In this document: positions 11,401 through 19,601 of the stretch, piece after piece
Numbering within the stretch: position 1 is the stretch's first letter
Layout of the letters: every line of letters begins with the position of its first letter
Assembly (NCBI GenBank): GCA_963170055.1
Contig: CAUJGJ010000231.1
Location: forward strand, 172,501 to 202,500
Direction: 5' to 3'
DNA length: 30,000 bases
From: Halisarca cf. caerulea
Taxonomy: Eukaryota; Porifera; Demospongiae; Chondrillida; Halisarcidae
Position numbers and translations under genes: made by a program
The notes under the pieces: generated by a model
Told to the model about the DNA's origin: nothing
The model's database searches: none
The model's input: only the letters and a program-made list of their open reading frames with translations

Positions 11401-11872
11401 AAATGGCGGCACCCGAGTGACGGTCTGGAGTATCTATGGTCTGGGTACGTGACTAGTAACAACCCGTAAATTTATGCTTCGAACGTACTATACGTACCTG
11501 TTAAGGTAGTTCTATCCTTAAAAGAGTTCATTACTTGCAGACGATAAAACATACACTTATATATCTGACAAGATAGAACTGCGAAGTCGAAGGCTCAATT
11601 CGTAACACGATCCCCTTTGTTCAGAAACTCCATCTGAGACTCTACTGCTTTACGCATTAGCCATTTCGGATGCACACGGTTGTTACATGTCTACCAATAG
11701 ACATACGCACAAGGCAGTGATCGGCTATGATACCAATGATCGGGTGCATCGCCCGTTACAAGCCAACTTAGAAGTAAGTAGGTTGAGCGAAAGACAGCTA
11801 GCGACAAATAAATCAATGTGTGAAAAACTCACCGCTAGAAATGAGCGCTAACAATACAACGAAAGGAAACAT
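2182..11872 (-). CDS. Predicted secreted FN3 / Calx-beta protein, 7 exons
   Basis: The proposed exons are complement(join(2182..2402, 2865..3038, 4322..4612, 5088..5378, 5839..6132, 8566..8904, 11833..11872)), 1650 nt for 549 residues. Every internal junction is phase 1, the usual arrangement for shuffled extracellular modules. Order: signal peptide (residues 1 to about 17), four fibronectin type III domains (about 25-126, 127-224, 225-321, 322-418) and one Calx-beta domain (about 425-545). FN3 domains mediate adhesion, and Calx-beta domains often bind calcium in extracellular or adhesion proteins. No transmembrane segment is visible in the modelled part. The domains are well supported. The joining of exon 1 to exon 2 across 2.9 kb, and of FN3 to Calx-beta across 1.3 kb, is inferred from phase, strand and order. 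The ending is uncertain because CA|GTAGAT near the stop could be a donor to further exons. Confidence 0.72.
2865..3038 (-). CDS. Calx-beta domain, first half
   Basis: 174 nt, phase 1-1 if the acceptor is CACTACAG at 3039-3040. It encodes VVSEETALVHIDVYRYG and RPLTLRVIDEPGTASKG, which fit the first strands of a Calx-beta fold (SE..., then the GTA turn). A second AG lies 16 nt upstream, so the start could shift. The donor is GAAAG|GTAGCA. The N-terminal DCCSGCSS segment has four cysteines in eight residues. Confidence 0.65.
3039..4321 (-). other. Intron between FN3 and Calx-beta exons, with a CpG-rich segment
   Basis: 1283 bp. The part at about 3430-4030 is visibly richer in CG dinucleotides than its surroundings and holds AAAATGGCCGGCAAGATGG at about 3557-3575, which resembles paired YY1-type sites. 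On the plus strand, an ATG at 3561 in strong context opens a 21-codon frame that reaches GAAG|GTAAAT. No known protein was recognised. Confidence 0.4.
4322..4612 (-). CDS. FN3 domain exon, tandem copy 3
   Basis: 291 nt, 97 residues, phase 1-1. It encodes VPSQVSRPTVTQIIASGRPA, LRVSW, IIRYEVQHRP and a threonine-rich EF loop (GTTTTTTLTTL). It is the most diverged of the three tandem copies. The donor is AGAG|GTGAGT. Confidence 0.87.
4613..5838. repeat. Tandem duplication of FN3 exon plus intron, units of about 760 bp
   Basis: The introns at 4613-5087 and 5379-5838 align along their length. Both start with the GGAAAAAGCATAAGGAA block, then ACAGTCACACTTGGTTTATC, a GTGCTGTGAATACCATCACT block, a poly-C run and GAAGTCCATCTTTCCATT. 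Equivalent exon starts lie 766 and 754 bp apart (4612, 5378, 6132). This shows stepwise amplification of one FN3 exon. Confidence 0.88.
5088..5378 (-). CDS. FN3 domain exon, tandem copy 2
   Basis: 291 nt, 97 residues, phase 1-1. It has the same FN3 landmarks (PSQVTGLSV, LRVSW, ITRYEVQYRV, GRRYDVRVRAV). The acceptor TTTTTCCAG and its flanking intron match those of the exon at 4322, and the donor CCGAG|GTATGT matches that of the exon at 5839. Confidence 0.88.
5839..6132 (-). CDS. FN3 domain exon, tandem copy 1
   Basis: 294 nt, 98 residues, phase 1-1. It encodes VPSQVTGLSVTQTAVAGRPA then LRVSW, ITRYEVQYKV and YDVRVRAVSVCG. It is very close to the exons at 5088 and 4322. The acceptor is TTTGTACAG and the donor CCGAG|GTATGT. 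Confidence 0.88.
6133..8565 (-). other. Intron of the FN3/Calx-beta gene, 2433 bp
   Basis: No FN3-like or other recognisable exon was found on either strand. It contains AT-rich sequence, GTCTGACCAGAC-type words near 6619-6672 and a G run at 7899-7907. Short open frames here show no domain signature. Confidence 0.5.
8566..8904 (-). CDS. FN3 domain exon (divergent)
   Basis: 339 nt, 113 residues, phase 1-1. Landmarks are PPQVQGVTI at the start, the strand-B tryptophan in ALRVSW, ITYTVCY in strand C, and LSLGTLYFIWVAAVSSGGRG for strands E to G. It carries two extra cysteines (VCY and NCN) absent from the other three FN3 exons. The acceptor is ACATATGCAG and the donor CAAG|GTGAGA. Confidence 0.88.
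10459..10643 (+). repeat. Direct repeat R2, copy 1
   Basis: About 185 bp beginning GACAACTGCAAACTTCG and ending GAGAAGAAAGCAAA, nearly identical to 10961-11142 in the same orientation. Only scattered substitutions and a 3-bp indel separate the copies. Confidence 0.9.
10961..11142 (+). repeat. Direct repeat R2, copy 2
   Basis: Partner of 10459-10643, offset about 500 bp. The 318 bp between the copies is unique. The arrangement could be a local duplication or a small retroelement with terminal direct repeats. I see no primer-binding site to favour the latter. Confidence 0.9.
11248..11420. mobile_element. Fold-back element with GCCGCCATTTTA inverted ends
   Basis: 173 bp. The left end TCACTCGGATGCCGCCATTT pairs with the right end, which on the other strand reads TCACTCGGGTGCCGCCATTT; only one base differs in the first 20. 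A related left end (AGCCGCCATATTATT) lies at 10370, followed by the same GGAAAAGACTGAG stretch, so this is a repeat family. Confidence 0.65.
11833..11872 (-). CDS. Signal-peptide exon of the FN3/Calx-beta gene
   Basis: ATG at 11870-11872 opens MFPFVVLLALISS, a short hydrophobic leader, then donor AGCG|GTGAGT in phase 1. That phase fits the next recognised exon at 8904, giving ISS-ATSQ across the junction, a plausible signal-peptidase region. The exon is only 40 nt, so the call rests on the leader, donor and phase together. Unseen small exons could lie in the 2.9-kb intron. Confidence 0.6.
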
Positions 11873-12000
11873 AATAATAATATTCTCCCGCCTTATTATC
11901 TCGAAACCAGATCAAGCTTCTGACGTTTCGTGATGTCATCCGGACCGCCAAACTTGGGACCTTGCTGACCAATCATCAGAAGAAGAGCTACTCAGCCATG
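11873..12000 (-). promoter_or_regulatory. Probable promoter of the FN3/Calx-beta gene
   Basis: Upstream of the leader exon, the minus strand reads TTTGGCGG, GGATGACATCACG and AACGTCAGAAGC. These include two CRE-like sites (TGACATCA, ACGTCA) in a locally GC-richer stretch. The call is by position and motif only. Confidence 0.3.
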
Positions 12001-12379
12001 ATTAATGCCATTAGATGTAGACTTTCCTTTTCACTCCTCAGATCATGATGTGCCTCCGCAGATCAAGATCACACAGATCCCCACCTCGTTTGCAGCCGGA
12101 CAATCTTGAGATTGCAGCAAGCAAAGCCCGATTATAGTATGCGATCATATGGACTACCTTAAATAATTCAATTTACTGTTATAATTATATATATGATGGT
12201 TGATTTATTGCTTCAGAAGTTATGCAATCTAATCCCAAACCTAAACCTAACCTTAACTTTTACACAATTTCGAAAATATTACACAACATTCTATAATATT
12301 GTGTGTATGGTGCAATACTACCAGACAAATAGTCATTTCGTATACCAAAACTCTTCAAATACTAAACACCCTTACTACC

Positions 12380-12446
12380 TAGTCTCGCGGAGCCAGACCA
12401 CATTCCCAAATAAGGAGTGGGGATGTGGTCTAGCTCTGCAAGACTA
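12380..12446. mobile_element. 67-bp fold-back repeat
   Basis: The arms TAGTCTCGCGGAGCCAGACC and, on the other strand, TAGTCTTGCAGAGCTAGACC are inverted around a loop of about 10 bp. Such near-perfect hairpins are typical of very small MITEs. No coding content. Confidence 0.65.
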
Positions 12447-12774
12447 ATTATCAACAGCACAGGTGTATTATAGTCAACGGTGATTGGCTGCCAGCATGGT
12501 ATGGATCGGGTAACCTGACAAGCATTCAGACATGCTATTTATGACTACATACATTATCACATACACTTGGCACCTGCTTTAAAAGCTAGGCAAAGTGCAT
12601 GGGGGCAATTTGGAATCCTGGAGATAATTTAGGAGAGAGCAATTAACCCAGCCACACTACCAAAATGTTGCAAAAATCAAGCATGTGACGATAATAGCAG
12701 TCTGATAATTATCATGCAAGGTCACAGAGTTTAATTTCCAAATTATACCACGTGCACAGGTTGCGGGTTGAGTA

Positions 12775-12937
12775 CAGTCAAACCGCAACGACACCCTTGG
12801 TGCATGCCACTGTGCTGTTATAACCAAGTTGCTAACGTTGTTGTAACCAGGACATTTAGTACAGATATCTTAGAATCTGTTCCTGCCATGTGTGTTGTTG
12901 TAAAGAGGTTGATGTTGTAAACAGTGACTTTCTAATC
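12775..12937. mobile_element. Partial MITE related to 1165-1374, inverted
   Basis: TA|CAGTCAAACC starts the element. The reverse complement matches 1165-1374 through TACTAAATGTC, GGTTACAACAAC, GGTTATA and AACATCAACCTCT blocks. The right end is eroded after TTTCTAA. Confidence 0.6.
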
Positions 12938-13376
12938 CTCCGTCGCTGGCTAGACAAACACGCTTGAACACACTGTCACTGCCATCACCACTTTGCTCAA
13001 CAACCTGGCAACTGCCACCTGGTCTAAAACATAACACATAGAGCTAAGGCATTGCGACTGTCTATAGTTAATGATTGCGTAATACATTGTCATGGCATGT
13101 GACTACATCATTACATATCAGAATACTAGTAACTATGCTATACTATTGGTTATCAACATACAAACAATACATTGTCTAGCACACTGGTTCCTACACAAGA
13201 CCTAATCTACAATAGTTACACATGCATGCACTACGTATTAATATTCCATTGGCTTGGGCATGGCCAATTTTTTTTGTTAAGCTACCAACTTAAACCACAT
13301 CTTGACTTAATTGCAAGGATACTATACATGAGCTCCTATTATTCATGCACTTCAAGATTAGAATACTATATATAAT

Positions 13377-13711
<335 letters not shown>

Positions 13712-14740
13712 ATGTTTATGCATATTACATAGTTTGCATAGATTGAATATACTTCTTTTAATTGACCCACTATTCCATAATGCTATATATTAAACCTCAG
13801 GCATGCTTTCCAAATTTAATCACCCCACTTTATCCTATTGTCAACGTACCACATGCACATGTATGCAGCATGAGTACATAGGAAATCGTGTTGTGAGAGG
13901 TGACTCATGCTGACAAACAATCAGTGGAGCCTATAGCACATCCAACATCTTTGGGACTGGGTGATTGCTGGTTATGTGAAAGTTAACGTCTGGATATGTG
14001 AATCATGGTAGCATTCTCAATTATTATAATAATTTATAATCTTAAGGTTGCCGACTGTCAAATATCCCATCCCATATTCAGAAGTATAAATTTTATTTTT
14101 ATGTTCATGCAGTTTTAGTCAGTTCAGTATGGCCAGTTTGTTCTCCTGAGTAAGAGCTAGAGTGGAACCTGACTAATCCGGCACTCTATAAACTGCCATT
14201 TGCCTAAACCGGCCAAGATTCTCTGGCACCACACACACACACACACACACAGTTTTTCATTTCCTTTAGAACATAGTTCTGCATGAGCATATACCGGACA
14301 CTCAGTATTGCATGCATGGCAGTTCAGACAGGCCTGCATGGGTGCCCACATGAGCATGCATACATCGATGTTGTTAGTATGGTAGTCCATATCATGCAGC
14401 TAGCAATCTAGTTCACCGTCATGCATGGGAAAGGCTTTAAAGCACTATAAATGATAATGCTGACAATTCTCTTATACACTGATGATTATACCTATTATAC
14501 AAACGCATGTTCCACATCACCTATACCAGTTTCCCAATACTGAATACACAATGTTAATATACCTCCCTTTCTCCGAAAGAAATTAACCACTACAATGCAA
14601 CAGACAATTGCAAGGGAAACATGGAATGGTACCATGTAGAGTTTCCCTCCACCTTGATCCTATTGTACACATTCCCTAAAGCACCATGTACTCCCTCTCT
14701 CCTAGCTAATTCCCCCATTTCTCACCCATTCCCCTAGATA

Positions 14741-15135
14741 AGTATCCCTCCAACTTCCTTCACCTCTAGCCCTCCACTGGTACCTTCCTTCACCTCTAGC
14801 CCTCCACCTTCCTTCACCCCGGCCCTATAGGCCTCCACCTTCCTTCACCCCGGCCCTAGCCCTCCACCTTATACTTCACCCCGGCCCTAGGCCTCCACCT
14901 TCCTTCACCCCGGCCCTAGCCCTCCACCTTAATTACTTCACCCCGGCCCTAGGCCTCCACCTTAATTACTTCACCCCGGCCCTAGGCCTCCACCTTCCTT
15001 CACCCCGGCCCTAGCCCTCCACCTTCCTTCACCCCTATATATAGGCTTCCACCTTCCTTCACCTCTAGCCCTCCACCTTCCTTCACCCTCCCCTCTGTCA
15101 TGCACCAGCCCTCACCCAATTCTCTCCCCCCGGCC
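14741..15135. repeat. C-rich minisatellite
   Basis: About a dozen imperfect units of CCTCCACCTTCCTTCACC plus CCGGCCCTAG, period about 26-35 bp, with length variants containing TTAATTACTTCACC. Strong strand asymmetry (almost no G outside CCGGCCC). No reading frame carries a protein signature. Confidence 0.9.
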
Positions 15136-15616
15136 CTAGCTAACTCCAAACTTGGGCATTTCATTGTATACATGACAAATGGATAACATGGCAAACTCTG
15201 CATGGAAACTCATTCTATTCTGAGACCGATTGCATGAGGGAGTGTTGAATATTATAAGTATTATATACAAATTTGGCCTATATATCATGCAGTACATTAT
15301 AATTATATAGGATTATGAGTTTCATTAACGAATATTAGGTATGCAAATTTAACACTAGTGAACGTGTGTGGGTACGTGCATGTGCATGTGTATACGTATA
15401 CGTGGTGTATAATCTTGTGGCAATGGAAGTAGTAAGAGTTGACAGGTAGAGCAGTGTTGCAATGTCACAAACTGTGAGACTCCCATGTGCTCATTTCTTC
15501 CAAAAGAATTAGATCATAGTAATTCATGATCAATTGGTCCACTATTGTTATAAATTCTCCATGCATCACAAGCTTGTGAGTATGGGTATTTATCACTACA
15601 AACTCTCAGTAGATAG

Positions 15617-15682
15617 ATATATATATATATATATATATTGTGTGTGCGTGTGTGTGTGTGCGCGTGTGTGGTGTGTGTGTGT
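15617..15682 (+). repeat. Compound (TA)n(TG)n microsatellite
   Basis: About 22 bp of TA repeats run directly into about 40 bp of TG/CG-interrupted repeats. Non-coding. Confidence 0.9.
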
Positions 15683-16011
15683 ATGCCCTCTCGCACACTT
15701 ATCATGTGTGCACATGTGCCTATGATCAATAATAATACCATATTATATGCAAAGTGCATACAGCCATGTTAGCAAGTGTGCTTCTTATGTTACATGCAGT
15801 CTTAAGAAGTCACACTATATCAACTATAGCAACAAATGCAAGCATGCACATGTATAAATATGTGTAAACCGTGTAGACGCTGAATCTCACAAGGTGCATA
15901 CTTTGCAAATCAAAACCTCAGTTGTAGTTGTAATACACAGTTGTATTTTCGTGAATGGACCAGTCCCCACCGTAATTATAATATTAGACGAACAGACTAA
16001 TATAGTATGTA

Positions 16012-16187
16012 CAGTGGAACTTGCTTAGTACGTACCTCAAAGGGGACACAAAATCAGTACTTGTTATCAGAGGTACTTTCTATCAGGGCTGGTTTATGTA
16101 CATGAGTTATACACAGGGACAGAATGAGGAGTACTTACTATCCAGGAGTATGTACTAAACCAGGTACTTACTAAGCAAGTTCCACTG
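16012..16187. mobile_element. Tc1/mariner-type MITE, 176 bp
   Basis: Both ends abut TA. The terminal inverted repeat CAGTGGAACTTGCTTAGTA is perfect over 19 bp and continues with one mismatch into GTACCT. There is no coding capacity, so it would depend on a transposase in trans. Related CAGTGGAACC ends occur at 28085. Confidence 0.85.
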
Positions 16188-16980
16188 TATCTAACCAAAT
16201 ATTCACAATTGGATTTTTGTAAATACAAGCTCATTCGCGAGATTTACAAAATAAAGTCCTGTGAAAACTAGCACCTATACAGGTATATATGGCATTGATA
16301 CATCATCGATACAGGTCTAGGGACTATAATATTTAATAGACGAAATCAGTATAATTTATTCAATCAACCAATGATTAAATTGCAAAACTACAATCTATTG
16401 CTACAATATCTGTCACTATTGCTACAATATCTGCCACTATTGTTACAATATCTGTCACTATCACAACCCTGTACAAAACACTGTCATCTTGAATGAGCCA
16501 GAATTGCACATAGCAACACGATCCAGGTGACAGCAGCCATCCAAGAACCACAGACAGCGAGTCTCTGGTATGCTTGCTCTGCACACACTCCCACACTGAA
16601 CCCAGGGGGTTCAATTTTCCATAGCAAAGTAAGTACAACCATCACATTAGCATAGTATGTATACACATGTGTACACATGTGTACACATGTACACATGAAC
16701 ACATGAGTCCTATGTAAACATATTATCATGTTACTACAATATCATGTGGTGAGCAATTATACAAAAGTTTACATCTGGTCCTCAGTAAGAGGCAGTCAGT
16801 ATCAGCAGGCACTGGACCCAACTAATCTTTACATAGCAAATAAGAAAGTTAACAGATCTAGGCAGTAAATCTATAAATAATAGTAATATGGTAAATTTAG
16901 ACAGTAACAGGGGAATAGTGTGTCAGTTTTATGCACTTCATAGTCAAAATATGGGTTCTGCTTCTGTGCTGGTTTGTGCA

Positions 16981-17008
16981 TGTGTGTGTGTGTGAGTGTG
17001 TGTGTGTG

Positions 17009-17107
<99 letters not shown>

Positions 17108-17112
17108 ATGTG
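16981..17112 (+). repeat. (TG)n microsatellite
   Basis: About 130 bp of TG with two CATG/GAG interruptions near the start. It lies in the right segmental-duplication copy, and its left flank matches 590-620 of the left copy. Confidence 0.96.
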
Positions 17113-17630
17113 TGCATGTGTACATGTTCATATGCCAGTCTAATTATCCTCCTACATACACCCAGATCATATGTCTAAGAACAAGCCTGGTGTACATGTA
17201 ACATGTGGAGTGAAAACTCGCTGTGAATAACACTCTTACAATGAAGTTCTGAATGAAGTGAACAAATTCATGTGACCAGTTAATGTGCTACTGTGAAAGT
17301 GTAACTGGTTATAGAAAACTTTTCACATAGCGAATGATTCATGGTGGCCTGAAACACGCTATATATAAGATTCCATTGCACATACGTACACCTTAGCAAG
17401 ACTTAGTACGCAAGTGTGTGCACAGCCACTCAATGTACGAGTGAAGAAGAAATACACAAAACGAAACATACATAACACGTTTGTACGGATGTGATCCATG
17501 TACTAACCACAACAAATTTGTGCCGTTAAAATTTCATAAGTGATCAAGTACATTAAACATTCATGCATAAACTCCTTGTAATCCCCCACACAGACGCTCG
17601 TGAGTGATAAAGAACTGTGCCTTATACAAA

Positions 17631-17812
17631 GTGAGACCTCACCTATCTGCACCTCAGATATCCAGTTCCCTCACTTTCTGCAGTAGGTTATATTGGAGCA
17701 AATCTGCAATAATCCTACTGTACACTATACTACTGCTCCCTCATTTATCCAATTCCCTCTCTTTATCTACACTTTCATCTAGAACTGGTATGTGTGGACA
17801 TGTTAGGTCTGA
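17631..17812. mobile_element. MITE copy, diverged (AGACCTCAC family)
   Basis: It aligns with 18805-19051 through GTGAGACCTCAC, ATCTGCACCTCAGATATCC, GTACACTATACTACTG and CCCTCTCTTTATCTACA. The right end (GTTAGGTCTGAA) is degraded. Confidence 0.75.
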
Positions 17813-18385
17813 ATATTTTTAAAATAGTAATTCATAAAAACTCCAACCACAGCTGTCAAGTTACAACTTTCACAGTAAGTGAAGCTATTCCAGATGTGAG
17901 TACATACGTACGTATATGACAGGATCACACACTTACCAAACAAACCACACACGACTTGACACCCATGTAGGCACAAGATCACACCACACGGTCCAAATGA
18001 ACGAAAGTACATTCTTCTGACGAATACGCACATGCAAACGCGGACATCACAAAACATCCAAATATATTATACGGATATATAGAGCATGTTACAATACATG
18101 ACGTTACTATACTTACGAATAATAATATACTGAAAAGTTTATATTGAAAAGAATGACAGTGTTACATGTATTACGGACTACACTAATGCTACTTAATACT
18201 GAATAAAGCTACAGCCGAACATATATGAGAACTGCACTGTACGTAGTGACACTACACCACGACTTGGGTACGCACACAATCTGCAGAACAACCATAAAGA
18301 GAACATAACACAACAACAACAACAACAACAACAACAATAGTACACTATGTATAAATAACACAAGTAATCATGTATCTCTGAGGAA

Positions 18386-18417
18386 GGGGCGGGTGGATAC
18401 TTGTATTCACCCGCCCC
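18386..18417. promoter_or_regulatory. Inverted pair of GC/CACC boxes (hairpin)
   Basis: GGGGCGGGTGGATAC and its inverted copy face each other across a 2-bp loop with a single mismatch. Each arm is a KLF/Sp-type GC box plus CACCC box. It may be regulatory or a fold-back remnant. Confidence 0.55.
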
Positions 18418-18804
18418 GTATTGTAGGTATTGTAGGTATTGTAGGTAGTAGAGAGTCCAAAAGATTTTAGCAAAATGGAGATCACTAAAAATGCCTGCCA
18501 TTTTTTAGGCTATCACAAAATGGCTGACAATTCTGCACCCAAGACTGGTTAATCCTGGACAAACAGACCACTCTATCTACAGACTGTCAGTGGTAACAGC
18601 CGGTGAAGAGAGTCGAGCCAGAGGGTCTACAAGTTTACCTGAGGAGTGAAAATAAGGAATCCTTGCCCAAAAGAAAATGCAATTGACATTATCCACCAAA
18701 TACTAATGCCACACCAAACAGCAGGGCACACAAGAGGACACTGAGGAGAAGGGTACATGTACATATCAGGGAGCACAGGTAGGGACACGAATGATCCTAG
18801 GGTA

Positions 18805-19051
18805 CGGTGAGACCTCACTTATCTGCACCTCAGATATCCTGTTCCCTCACCTTCTGTAGGAGTTTTTCGGAAGCAATCTGCAGTAATCCTATTGTACACT
18901 ATACTACTGTTCCCTCACCTTACACCTTGCATAAACAAATCTGCAATAAGCCTACTGTACACTATACTACTCTCCTTCGTTTATCCAGTTCCCTCTCTTC
19001 ATCTACAATCTCATTCAGAATGGTTGTGTGCGGATAAGTGAGGTCTGACTG
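18805..19051. mobile_element. MITE copy (AGACCTCAC family), 247 bp
   Basis: The inverted ends are CGGTGAGACCTCACTTATCT and, on the other strand, CAGTCAGACCTCACTTATCC. The left side abuts TA; the right flank is TG. It contains an internal duplicated GTACACTATACTACT block and lies in the presumed CELF 3' UTR or flank. Confidence 0.8.
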
Positions 19052-19174
19052 TGTGTATGTACATGGATGCATCTAAAGGTTTTGCAGGGTTGGATGGAAA
19101 CGTCCAACTGCGTTCATGCAATACACACAAAAAAGTGTAAACTAGAAACAGCACTACAAAACGGCAGTCATACT

Positions 19175-19302
19175 TCAGTAAGGTTTCATGTTCCCCTTTG
19201 CCTTCTTCAGCGAGACCTTCAACCTTTTCCCTCCAGTTTGGTGTCCGTTCATATTCTGTATGGCCAGCTGGGCAGAGGCGGGGTTGTCGTAGCTGACAAA
19301 AC
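19175..19302 (-). CDS. CELF exon 11: second half of RRM3, C-terminus, stop
   Basis: 128 nt including TGA at 19175-19177. It completes RNP1 (GFVSYD) and encodes [20 protein letters not shown], then [16 protein letters not shown]. The KRLKV.LK and terminal KPY signatures are typical of CELF. The acceptor is TATCCACAG. Confidence 0.94.
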
Positions 19303-19377
19303 CTGTGGATACATAACAATAGGGGAACATCAATAAGCACTACATTCAATCCACAGAGGGACAGGGATAGGGGAACA

Positions 19378-19449
<72 letters not shown>

Positions 19450-19457
19450 CACACACA

Positions 19458-19519
<62 letters not shown>

Positions 19520-19532
19520 CGCACACACACAT

Positions 19533-19601
<69 letters not shown>

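Larger units (their letters stand above)
8905..11832 (-). other. Large intron of the FN3/Calx-beta gene, 2928 bp
   Basis: It separates the leader exon from the first FN3 exon. 8905-10330 shows no recognised feature. 10340-11450 is a composite repeat region described separately. Additional small exons cannot be excluded. Confidence 0.45.
17113..19174. other. 3' flank of CELF, no confident gene
   Basis: It holds two MITE copies, a (CAA)n tract at 18309-18337, three ATTGTAGGT repeats at 18420-18448 and a GC-box hairpin. A minus-strand frame at 17936-18057 ends at a good donor (TTTG|GTAAGTG) but has no recognisable product. Part of this stretch must be CELF 3' UTR. Confidence 0.45.

Noticed and set aside
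12236..12260. Telomere-like CCTAAACCTAACC stretch
   Set aside because: Only about three imperfect units of changing length; too short for an interstitial telomere.
14741..15135. CRISPR-like array
   Set aside because: Units vary in length, there are no unique spacers between identical repeats, and the setting is an animal genome. It is a minisatellite.
17803..18057. 84-codon minus-strand frame ending at a good splice donor
   Set aside because: The donor GTAAGTG is attractive but the peptide is Cys/Val-rich without similarity I recognise, and no matching next exon was found.
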